Source of the DNA: Claveliimonas sp964652805
Lineage (GTDB): Bacteria; Bacillota; Clostridia; Lachnospirales; Lachnospiraceae
Assembly: GCA_964652805.1 (NCBI GenBank)
Contig: CAZZBJ010000005.1
Span: 1-38,995 of the forward strand
Direction: 5' to 3'
Length of the DNA stretch: 38,995 nucleotides
In this document: in pieces, positions 1 to 5,665 of the stretch
Layout: each line of letters opens with the position of its first letter
Numbering within the stretch: position 1 is the stretch's first letter
Program-made: the position numbers and the translations under genes
The notes under the pieces: generated by a model
The model's database searches: none
Seen by the model: the letters and a program-made list of their open reading frames with translations, nothing else
What the model was told of the DNA's origin: nothing

Positions 1-12
1 TAAAAGAGATTC

Positions 13-48
13 AAACCCCGTAATCCTGCGATGGATTGCGGGGTTTTT
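13..48. terminator. Strong bidirectional hairpin terminator
   Basis: The arms AACCCCGTAATCC and GGATTGCGGGGTT form a 13-bp stem with one G-T pair around the loop TGCGAT, followed by TTTTT on the plus strand. It probably ends a plus-strand gene left of the window (a TAA lies at bases 1-3) and could also stop minus-strand transcription from the DUF1538 remnant. Confidence 0.8.
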
Positions 49-85
49 CCATTCGACAGGATTTTGCATTTTCCATTCTGCTCCG

Positions 86-595
86 TCAGATGGTGACGGA
101 ATACGACAGGCGCAGCTTACCGCTGTACGGTGGGCGCTCTTTTTTACAGATAAGGCGCAGGACAAGCCCGCTGCCGGAAAAACAGCAGAACCGGATTACT
201 TCACATTTCCTTCTTGGCATGAGTATATCGGAAATCGCAAAAAGTGAAGGTTCCGGCACAAGCAGGGCTGTGATGCGGCAAATCTTGATGAGTTGTTTCC
301 TGTGATAGTTTTTCGTCCAGAGCTGGAAAACCAGGAATACAGCCAGAATCGGGCCCACACTGCTGAAGGCAATCAGGCCAAAGCTGTCTGCCGCGCTATC
401 CTTGTCACTGCGGGATGCAAAAAGACCGATTCCCAGCGCCATGATAAACGGAACCGTCATGGGCCCTGCGGTCACTCCTCCGGAATCAAAGGCCACCGCC
501 TCTATCTCCAAGGGAAACAGAACGACACTTAAAATCAGTAGGATTGCCGTGATCGGCAGAACGCTCTGCAGTGATTCTTTTATTTTCCCTTTAGC
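86..595 (-). pseudogene. DUF1538 membrane protein remnant
   Basis: The frame opens after a TAA at 596-598 and reads KESLQSVLPIT, the usual start of a DUF1538 (PF07556) membrane domain, then jumps within about 20 residues to AFDSGGVTAGPMTVPF and SFGLIAFSSVGPILAVF, which belong near the end of that domain. The helices normally between them are missing, so an internal deletion is inferred. After the last helix (near base 300) the frame runs on as basic, cysteine-rich sequence unlike the family. The expected ATG of MKESLQ reads ATA here, after a ribosome-site-like AAAGGG. It lies 11 bases downstream of the 183-aa gene and may once have shared its mRNA. Family function is unknown. The gene is probably dead. 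Confidence 0.6.
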
Positions 596-606
596 TTATC
601 CACTGT

Positions 607-1158
607 TTACAGAAGCCTCTCCCCCTTCTGCTGTTTCTGATAACTCCGGTAAGCTTTGATCTCCTGACGTAGGTGCTGCCTGAGCTCTTTTTTATCCATA
701 TCCCGGTATTTCTCCCTGGGGGAAACAGTTTCCTGCCCTTCGGAAAGCTCATACAGAATCCAGTTCACTGCCGCATCCTGCTTCAGCTTATGCTTCTGAA
801 GCAGGTACCTGGAATAAATATTGCTGACCGAATAGCCTCTCTGATTCATTTCCTCTCTTGCGGTTTTTATGGCTTTGAATTCCCTTCTGCCGCCGGTCAC
901 AAGCAGCATGTGATTTTCTTTCTTATCCGCAATCAGCCTGCGGATTACATGCAGGACAGAATCCGGCACCTTTCCGTCCTCCCCTTCAAAGACCAGTCCT
1001 ATCTTTGCTTCCGTGGCGTATATCATGGTTTTCTTCTGATAATCCGAAACCCTTCTGCACTCCACATAGCCGTATGCTTCAAATTCCCGAATGCAGTCCC
1101 TGCAGCTCTTCTTTGTATCATCATAAAAAATAATCAGTTTTTCTGTTGTTTGTTTCAT
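607..1158 (-). CDS. Hypothetical protein, possibly flavodoxin-like
   Basis: This 183-aa soluble protein starts at ATG 1158 behind AAAGGA. The N-terminal ~110 residues alternate short hydrophobic strands with helices (LIIFYDD near residue 8, IGLVFEGEDGKVPDSV near 53, MLLVTGG near 83), an order that loosely resembles the flavodoxin fold, but no clear FMN-loop motif is present. The C-terminal ~50 residues are highly charged and probably helical or coiled (REKYRDMDKKELRQHLRQEI). I do not recognise the family. It is the first gene of a transcript that runs into the broken DUF1538 gene, with its own promoter at 1216-1243. Function unknown. Confidence 0.7.
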   Translation of the reverse strand: MKQTTEKLIIFYDDTKKSCRDCIREFEAYGYVECRRVSDYQKKTMIYATEAKIGLVFEGEDGKVPDSVLHVIRRLIADKKENHMLLVTGGRREFKAIKTAREEMNQRGYSVSNIYSRYLLQKHKLKQDAAVNWILYELSEGQETVSPREKYRDMDKKELRQHLRQEIKAYRSYQKQQKGERLL

Positions 1159-1215
1159 TTTTTCTCTGTTTCCTTTCTACTGTGTTGAGAAGGGAAGAAA
1201 CCCTAAGCTTCTATT

Positions 1216-1243
1216 ATTATACACCACAGTTCACACAAGTCCA
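1216..1243 (-). promoter_or_regulatory. Promoter of the 183-aa gene
   Basis: On the minus strand TGGACT (-35, 1238-1243) lies 16 bases from a perfect TATAAT (-10, 1216-1221). The rest of 1244-1364 shows no gene or obvious structure. Confidence 0.5.
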
Positions 1244-1364
1244 TTTTCGCCAACAATATCCGATCGATGAACGACCTGTTATTTCTCAAAGGGCACTTTC
1301 ATCTGCACACTGCCATCAGTGACTGCTTTCCGCACCTATGATTGTAAATGGTCCTAACACAAAA

Positions 1365-1396
1365 GTCTCCAGAAATGCGTTTTGCATCTTGGAGGC
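1365..1396. terminator. Hairpin terminator candidate
   Basis: GTCTCCAGAAATGC pairs imperfectly with GCATCTTGGAGGC around the loop GTTTT. A T-rich tract follows on the plus strand (1406-1419) and TTTT on the minus strand, where it lies downstream of the 56-aa gene. A second inverted repeat (GGACGGACA...TGTCCGTCC, 1437-1470) sits between it and that gene. Confidence 0.5.
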
Positions 1397-1436
1397 CCTT
1401 TGCTTCTTTTTTTATTTTTCATACAAAAGAGATAAC

Positions 1437-1470
1437 GGACGGACAATTACTACACAGCTGCTGTCCGTCC
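1437..1470. repeat. 9-bp perfect inverted repeat
   Basis: GGACGGACA and TGTCCGTCC are perfect complements separated by 16 bases, located 17 bases past the stop of the 56-aa minus-strand gene. Without a strong T tract, it may stabilise the mRNA 3' end rather than terminate. Confidence 0.5.
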
Positions 1471-1487
1471 CTCATGCTTAAGTTGGT

Positions 1488-1658
1488 TTACATTTTCTTC
1501 AAAATCTTTCTCGCATCCTCCAGTAAATCCTGTAATTCATCAAAAGACTGATCCAGCTTCTCTGCGATATAATCCCCCAGAGCCATCATCGCAAAGATGG
1601 AGTGGACGGCCATGATCATTTTTGCTTCTGCTTCAGGTCCAACGGCGAGAGTCTCCAT
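1488..1658 (-). CDS. Small acidic helical protein, 56 aa
   Basis: A 56-residue frame begins METLAVGPEAEAKM and ends with LQDLLEDARKILKKM. It looks amphipathic and helical throughout, with alternating hydrophobic and charged residues that suggest real coding. A GGAGG lies 16 bases before the chosen ATG, which is longer than ideal. Another ATG 8 bases after the GGAGG opens only a 16-codon frame. The gene follows the zinc-ribbon gene by 70 bases on the same strand, and both lie downstream of the promoter region shared with the TetR gene. Its family is not recognised; regulation by the neighbouring TetR protein is an inference. Confidence 0.5.
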   Translation of the reverse strand: METLAVGPEAEAKMIMAVHSIFAMMALGDYIAEKLDQSFDELQDLLEDARKILKKM

Positions 1659-1728
1659 GTTCCCATCTTGCGTTCCTCCGTTTCGTTTGGACTCCGGTTT
1701 TTATGTTTTGAAGCATTGATGTTGATTA

Positions 1729-1911
1729 TCACATTCCCGGCCCTGGTCCGTGTCCAGGACCAAATCCTCCCATCGGAGGTCCGCCATAAGGTGGTCTTCT
1801 CCTATGCGTCATTCTTCTGCCAACACTGCCGGTCAGTGAAGCGCCGCACCGAGGACAAACGTTTACCTCTTCATCTATGGTTGCGCCACAGTTCGTACAA
1901 TAAACTGACAT
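1729..1911 (-). CDS. Zinc-ribbon small protein with Gly/Pro tail
   Basis: This 60-aa protein starts at ATG 1911 behind AGGAAAGGGGTG. Residues 1-25 hold a double-CxxC zinc ribbon (YCTNCGATI then VCPRCGASL), and the rest is basic then Gly/Pro/His-rich (MTHRRRPPYGGPP, GFGPGHGPGPGM). It resembles the zinc_ribbon_2-type N-terminal domains on Clostridial membrane proteins, but here no membrane part follows. A further in-frame start at 1959 lacks a ribosome site and overlaps the promoter region. The gene is divergent from the TetR regulator and probably shares control elements with it. Function unknown. Confidence 0.7.
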   Translation of the reverse strand: MSVYCTNCGATIDEEVNVCPRCGASLTGSVGRRMTHRRRPPYGGPPMGGFGPGHGPGPGM

Positions 1912-1941
1912 TTTAAACACCCCTTTCCTGAAATGTTTTGT

Positions 1942-1959
1942 TGTCATATCATTTGACAA
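1942..1959. promoter_or_regulatory. TTGTCA-N6-TGACAA-type inverted repeat
   Basis: TTGTCA and TGACAA face each other in the divergent region between the zinc-ribbon gene and the TetR gene, overlapping the -35 of the upstream plus-strand promoter. It shares the core TGACAA/TTGTCA with the palindrome at 1988-2007 and may be a second operator half-site pair. Confidence 0.35.
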
Positions 1960-1981
1960 TTTGAATTCTGCGCGATATACT
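1953..1981 (+). promoter_or_regulatory. Sigma-A promoter toward the TetR gene
   Basis: TTGACA (1953-1958), a 17-base spacer and TATACT (1976-1981). A second TTGACA at 1986-1991 sits inside the palindrome, with a weaker TGTTAT 18 bases on. Either could start the TetR mRNA. Confidence 0.65.
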
Positions 1982-1987
1982 TATATT

Positions 1988-2007
1988 GACAATACATCTG
2001 TATTGTC
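1988..2007. promoter_or_regulatory. Probable TetR operator palindrome
   Basis: GACAATACA-TC-TGTATTGTC is a perfect 9-bp inverted repeat with a 2-base centre, overlapping a -35 element and lying ~95 bases before the TetR start and ~77 bases before the divergent zinc-ribbon start. Size and position suit a TetR-dimer site controlling both directions. Binding by the adjacent regulator is inferred. Confidence 0.65.
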
Positions 2008-2102
2008 GGTGTTATCATATCATGATTTTACATACATATCAAGACAGACAAGCCCGGACTGTACAAAATTAACCTGTTTTGTTCTGTCGGTCAGGAGGAT
2101 TT

Positions 2103-2672
2103 ATGGAAGAATATGAAACGGAGTTAGAAAAAAGAAATGTTTTGAGGCTTTCTAATGAAGAGTCTCATAAGCTCACAAAGGAATGTATACAGACGGCATT
2201 GGTTGACCTGATGACAAAAAAGCCGTATGAAAAGATAACAATCAGCGAAATTATTACACGTTCAGGCGTCTCGCGGTCTGCTTTTTATCGGAATTACTCT
2301 TCAAAGAAGGATGTTGTAAACGAAATATGCGAAGAAACGTTTATGCTTTTTAAAGAATATGCGGATGCAAAATGTGCCCGGGAAGGCACTTATTCGTTTT
2401 TCCTCGGCCTGTTTTCCGCAGTTAAAAAGCACGAAAAGAGCATCCGCTTATTACTCCAAGCAAATATACAGCAAATTTTCCCGGAAACTATTTCCGAGCA
2501 GAGGTCTTTGTCGGAGACGATTTGGCCCTCTGATTCCCCGGAGAAAAGATACCGCAATCTTGCGCTGGAAGGTGCGTGTAATAAGATTTTGCTTGATTGG
2601 TTCAAAAACGGCATGAAGGAAAGTGTAGAATATATGGCGCAGTTTTGTAGTGATCTCGCACGGCGTATATAA
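2103..2672 (+). CDS. TetR/AcrR family transcriptional regulator
   Basis: The start is ATG 2103 behind AGGAGG, giving a ~189-aa protein; an earlier in-frame start at 2079 has no ribosome site. After a ~22-residue charged N-terminal extension comes a typical TetR helix-turn-helix (ALVDLMTKKPYEKITISEI, then GVSRSAFYRNYSSKKDV). The C-terminal half is a helical effector/dimer domain of the DhaS-like (PF14278) type, ending with WFKNGMKESVEYMAQF. It probably represses itself and the divergent zinc-ribbon/56-aa genes through the palindrome at 1988-2007, and possibly the PF06541 membrane gene 152 bases downstream. The ligand is unknown. Confidence 0.9.
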   Translation: MEEYETELEKRNVLRLSNEESHKLTKECIQTALVDLMTKKPYEKITISEIITRSGVSRSAFYRNYSSKKDVVNEICEETFMLFKEYADAKCAREGTYSFFLGLFSAVKKHEKSIRLLLQANIQQIFPETISEQRSLSETIWPSDSPEKRYRNLALEGACNKILLDWFKNGMKESVEYMAQFCSDLARRI

Positions 2673-2824
2673 CAACAGAGAAAACGCAGCGGACAGAGTT
2701 TTTTCTGCATCTGCTTCGGTTTTACATATTCCTGTTTGTTATTTCCCATAGGATCGACTATCATGTCGTTCATATTTCATAATGTGTGATGATGCATTTT
2801 CTATGCAAAAGAGGAGGTGGGAAC

Positions 2825-4174
2825 ATGAATCCGACACTGTATGACCTTTTCTGGTTCTTTTATATATATGCCTTTGCGGGCTGGGGGATTAGCACGGCTG
2901 CAGCTGCCGTCCGGGAAAAAAAATTTATAGATGTAGGTTTCCTTTACGGTCCCATTTGCCCTGCCTACGGCTTCGGCGGCATTATCTGCGTGATATTTCT
3001 GTCGGAACTGAAAGACCATCTGTTTTTCCTGTTCCTGGGCGGCGCGATTCTGTTCTTTCTGATGACGCTGCTGACAGGCTTTGTGCTGGAACGTGTCTTT
3101 CACAGAAAGTGGTGGGACTATTCCAGAAAACGGTTCCAGTTCGGAGGCTATGTGAATCTGCCATATGCCGTGCTCTGGGGTCTTCTGGCGGTTCTCTCCG
3201 TCCTCTTTGTAAATCCGTTTCTTCGCAGGATATTCCGCTTGCTTCCGGAAAGAGCAGGGGAGATCATTCTTCTGGTGCTTGTCATCCTGACTGTTATTGA
3301 CCTGGCAGGAACCCTTATAGGAATTCTGAAAGTAAGATCTCATGTAAAGAAGCAGTCTCTGCTTTATGAGGTGTCGGAGAATCTCCAGAGAACAGCAGAT
3401 ACGATGGGAAAGGGCCTGACCCGGCTGGTGCTCCGGCGTATGGAGCGGGCATACCCTTCTCTGAACGCCGGAGAGCTTTTGAAGGCCCACAGAGAACAGG
3501 AGCAGAAAAAGAAGGAGACAAAAGAAGGCGGAGAAGTATTTGCGGCGGGCTGCTCCTTCTACAAACTGGCGGTTCTGTTTTTTCTGGGCGCGTTCCTAGG
3601 AGACGTCACGGAGACCATTTTCGTCTTTATGAGAGCCGGAAAGCTGATGAGCCGCAGCAGCGTGGTATACGGCCCGTTCAGTATCGTCTGGGGCCTTGGC
3701 TGTGTGCTTCTGACAGCCATGCTCAATCAGTACCGGAACCGCAGCGACAGCTTTATCTTTGTTTTCGGCACGGTGATGGGAGGCGCTTATGAGTATATCT
3801 GCAGCGTGTTTACGGAAATCGTGTTCGGTACGGTATTCTGGGATTACAGCAATCTTCCCTTTAACCTGGGAGGTCGGATCAATCTTCTGTACTGTTTCTT
3901 CTGGGGAATCGCGGCGGTAGTCTGGATGAAGGTCCTGTATCCATTCATCTCGAAATGGATCGAGAAGATTCCAAAGAAAACCGGCGTCTGGGGCACTTGG
4001 GTTTTGATTGTCTTTATGGTTTTTGACATTGGAGTGACAGCACTGGCCCTGAACCGGTATACGGTAAGACAGACGGGGGAGGGAATCCATACGGCGGCGG
4101 ACGCATATATGGACGTGCATTTTCCGGATGAGAGAATTGAGCGCCGCTTCCCGAATCTGAACATAGTAGAGTAG
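2825..4174 (+). CDS. Duplicated PF06541-type membrane protein
   Basis: The start is ATG 2825 behind GAGGAGGTG, giving ~449 aa; an upstream in-frame start at 2786 lacks a ribosome site. The protein has two homologous membrane halves of the 'putative ABC-transporter type IV' family (PF06541): FYIYAFAGWGIST with GFLYGPICPAYGFGG in the first (residues ~9-60), and FFLGAFLGDVTETIF with SVVYGPFSIVWGLG in the second (~255-300). Each continues to an aromatic, glycine-rich motif (WWDYSRKRFQFGGYVNLPYA; FWDYSNLPFNLGGRINLLY). A hydrophilic segment of ~70 residues joins the halves. Despite the family name no ATPase is adjacent, and its role is not established. Its position after a TetR gene suggests regulation by that protein. 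Confidence 0.85.
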   Translation: MNPTLYDLFWFFYIYAFAGWGISTAAAAVREKKFIDVGFLYGPICPAYGFGGIICVIFLSELKDHLFFLFLGGAILFFLMTLLTGFVLERVFHRKWWDYSRKRFQFGGYVNLPYAVLWGLLAVLSVLFVNPFLRRIFRLLPERAGEIILLVLVILTVIDLAGTLIGILKVRSHVKKQSLLYEVSENLQRTADTMGKGLTRLVLRRMERAYPSLNAGELLKAHREQEQKKKETKEGGEVFAAGCSFYKLAVLFFLGAFLGDVTETIFVFMRAGKLMSRSSVVYGPFSIVWGLGCVLLTAMLNQYRNRSDSFIFVFGTVMGGAYEYICSVFTEIVFGTVFWDYSNLPFNLGGRINLLYCFFWGIAAVVWMKVLYPFISKWIEKIPKKTGVWGTWVLIVFMVFDIGVTALALNRYTVRQTGEGIHTAADAYMDVHFPDERIERRFPNLNIVE

Positions 4175-4177
4175 CCG

Positions 4178-4481
4178 CTGTTTATCAGTCTTTCTTTTGA
4201 TAGTGCTCTTTTGACCGTACTTGTGTTGGATGTTCTCCAGTAGCCTTTTCGGCTGTTTGCCGCCATATGGGCGCAGTACTTCGGTATCACCAGTTTTATC
4301 AGGTTCCGTCTCTTCGTCCTCTGCAGTTTCCATTGCTTCCATATGCACATGCGTATGCGGTGATACAGGCATCGCCTGATCAGTATGAGTAGAATTAATT
4401 TGTACTTTTTCTTGACATAGGACCATTAATCTCTTTTCAACATCTAGCTCTGTGAAAAGAAGTATACGGTTTTCCGTTCAT
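4178..4481 (-). pseudogene. Unidentified gene remnant with 5' frameshift
   Basis: On the minus strand AAAAGGAG is followed 8 bases later by an ATG (4479-4481), but that frame stops after 14 codons. Shifting one base just after the start gives a coherent protein-like frame (ENRILLFTELDVEKRLMVLC, then AMPVSPHTHVHMEAME, TEPDKTGDTEVLRPYGGKQ, QHKYGQKSTIKRKTDKQRL). The frame continues antisense into the PF06541 gene, where it is unlikely to be real. The simplest reading is a gene with a one-base insertion near its start and a truncated 3' end. I cannot name the family; a mobile-element origin is only a guess. Confidence 0.35.
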
Positions 4482-4701
4482 TTTGCTTTCTCCTTTTAAA
4501 AGTTCTGCACGGGTATCAAATTAGGGTTCATTTACACGCCCAATGGAATTATCCCCCCTTTAAATCATGTAGTTTTGAGAGAAAAATCGGATTTTTTACA
4601 AAATCAAAAGTAAAAACGCACAAAAAAACACTTAAAAGTACTATTTCATCTTTTAAATGCTTTTAAAAAACTCTATTTTTGTGCAGTTTTCACGAAATTT
4701 A
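4482..4701. other. AT-rich stretch without genes
   Basis: Strongly AT-rich, with no credible reading frame. It contains GCACAAAAA (near 4618) facing TTTTTGTGC (near 4677) across a long loop, and several CTTTTAAA-like repeats. It lies beyond the ssrA terminator, and I see no defined function. Confidence 0.5.
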
Positions 4702-4731
4702 ACAAAAATACAGAGGTCATCAAAACCTCTG
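4702..4731 (-). terminator. ssrA terminator
   Basis: On the minus strand CAGAGGT-TTTGATG-ACCTCTG forms a 7-bp hairpin (4711-4731) followed by TATTTTTGTT, ~85 bases past the tmRNA 3' end. On the plus strand it is followed by CATTTTCTT and may act both ways. Confidence 0.8.
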
Positions 4732-4814
4732 CATTTTCTTGTCTAATTTGACAAATAAATCGTTACAGCAAACCCGCCGCAAAAGAACACGAAGTTTGTG
4801 TAAGACTTGTTAAG

Positions 4815-5163
4815 TGGACCTGGCGGGAATCGAACCCGCGTCCGAAAGCCTTTCCATCAGAGCATCTCCCATCACAGTCATTACTTTGACATTCCCTCTG
4901 CCGGCCGCCTAATGACAGGCTTCCGGTTTCAGTAGCTTCATAAAGTCTTCCATCCCCTCAAAGCTTTGAGGACGAAGTGCTCCGCCTTGTTGAAGCCGGG
5001 ATCTCAGGCAGCGGATGACCTAAGGCCGACTGCCGCCAAAATTAGGCAGCGTACGCTAATTCTCTATTGTCTGCGTTTATATTTAATTAGAACTTTTATC
5101 GTAGTGTCCCACTACGGATGGCTTCTCCAACTTCCAAACCCCCGTCGAAACCAGTACAAGCCC
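4815..5163 (-). ncRNA. ssrA: tmRNA (transfer-messenger RNA)
   Basis: tmRNA rescues ribosomes stalled on broken mRNAs. The 5' end contains the conserved GTACTGGTTTCGACGG; the 3' end carries the T-arm GCGGGTTCGATTCCCGC. GGGCTTG (5157-5163) pairs fully with CAGGTCC (4816-4822) as acceptor stem (G-U pairs included), which sets both ends. The terminal CCA is not encoded. The tag frame starts at GCA 5074 after TAAAC and ends at TAA (5042-5044), giving ADNRELAYAA, a typical hydrophobic -AA proteolysis tag. Its partner smpB lies 6 kb away in the same window. It is not visibly interrupted by an integrated element. Confidence 0.97.
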
Positions 5164-5201
5164 TCGTTGTCTGGCCGCAGACGTTTTTTGTTGTCGCATT
5201 T

Positions 5202-5230
5202 ATTATAGTAATTCACGCCGGCCCTGTCAA
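5202..5230 (-). promoter_or_regulatory. Consensus ssrA promoter
   Basis: TTGACA (5225-5230), a 17-base spacer and TATAAT (5202-5207) match the consensus exactly. Transcription would begin near 5195, leaving a ~32-base leader to be removed by RNase P. Confidence 0.9.
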
Positions 5231-5354
5231 GCTTCTCTTTCCTGAGTTTCCGCAAACTGTAATAAAAAATAGATATGTCGAGCCAAAACGCCAATCTGCC
5301 GATTTTTGGGGAGATCCAGAATGGCAGTACCGAGAGCAGAGGCACTTGAATAAG

Positions 5355-5560
5355 CCCCGCCAGCGCATCACCGGAGGTCTTAATTTTTTCAGCGCTTCCA
5401 CAGGATCCTTTCTCAGTCCATGGATATTAGGAATCTTAGAATCTTCTCCAACTCAAATCCCGTCGTAAATACAACTGCCTAAGAACTCAATAAACTGACT
5501 ATGGAGCTCTTTCTCTATTTTCCCTATACTTTTCGACAAATCAATCTTGATTTTCTCCAT
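5355..5560 (-). pseudogene. GH51 alpha-L-arabinofuranosidase fragment
   Basis: A good ribosome site (GAAGGAG) precedes ATG 5560. The frame reads KIEKELHSQFIEFLGSCIYD, then an in-frame TGA (5453-5455), then VGEDSKIPNIHGLRKD and EALKKLRPPVMRW. These match, in order, the N-terminus of GH51 arabinofuranosidases (family pattern FIEHLGRCIYGGI[W]VGEDS...LRWPGG). The TGA sits where the family usually has Trp. Homology stops after MRW at ~5355, so the catalytic barrel is absent. It lies ~100 bases downstream of the GH3 gene on the same strand, so it was probably a second enzyme of the same plant-glycan operon. From 5231 to 5354 I see nothing else. Confidence 0.7.
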
Positions 5561-5586
5561 AACATTTCTCCTTCTTCGGAAAGTAT

Positions 5587-5616
5587 ACAGAACCCGACCA
5601 AACGGTCAGGATCTGT
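5587..5616 (-). repeat. Inverted repeat after GH3 gene
   Basis: ACAGA-TCCTGACC and GGTCGGG-TTCTGT form an imperfect 13-bp hairpin with a GTTT loop between the GH3 stop and the GH51 remnant. No T tract follows, so it may be a processing or mRNA-stability element. Confidence 0.4.
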
Positions 5617-5665
5617 TGAAAACCGTATCTTGTCCGATTTCACTTCCACTTATTAACTCCGCAGT

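Noticed and set aside
3596..4426. 276-codon minus-strand frame
   Set aside because: Most of it is antisense to the PF06541 gene. Only the part above ~4178 looks like protein, and it is listed as a remnant.
4815..5163. Integrated element in the ssrA 3' end
   Set aside because: No integrase gene and no second copy of the tmRNA 3' end were seen nearby.
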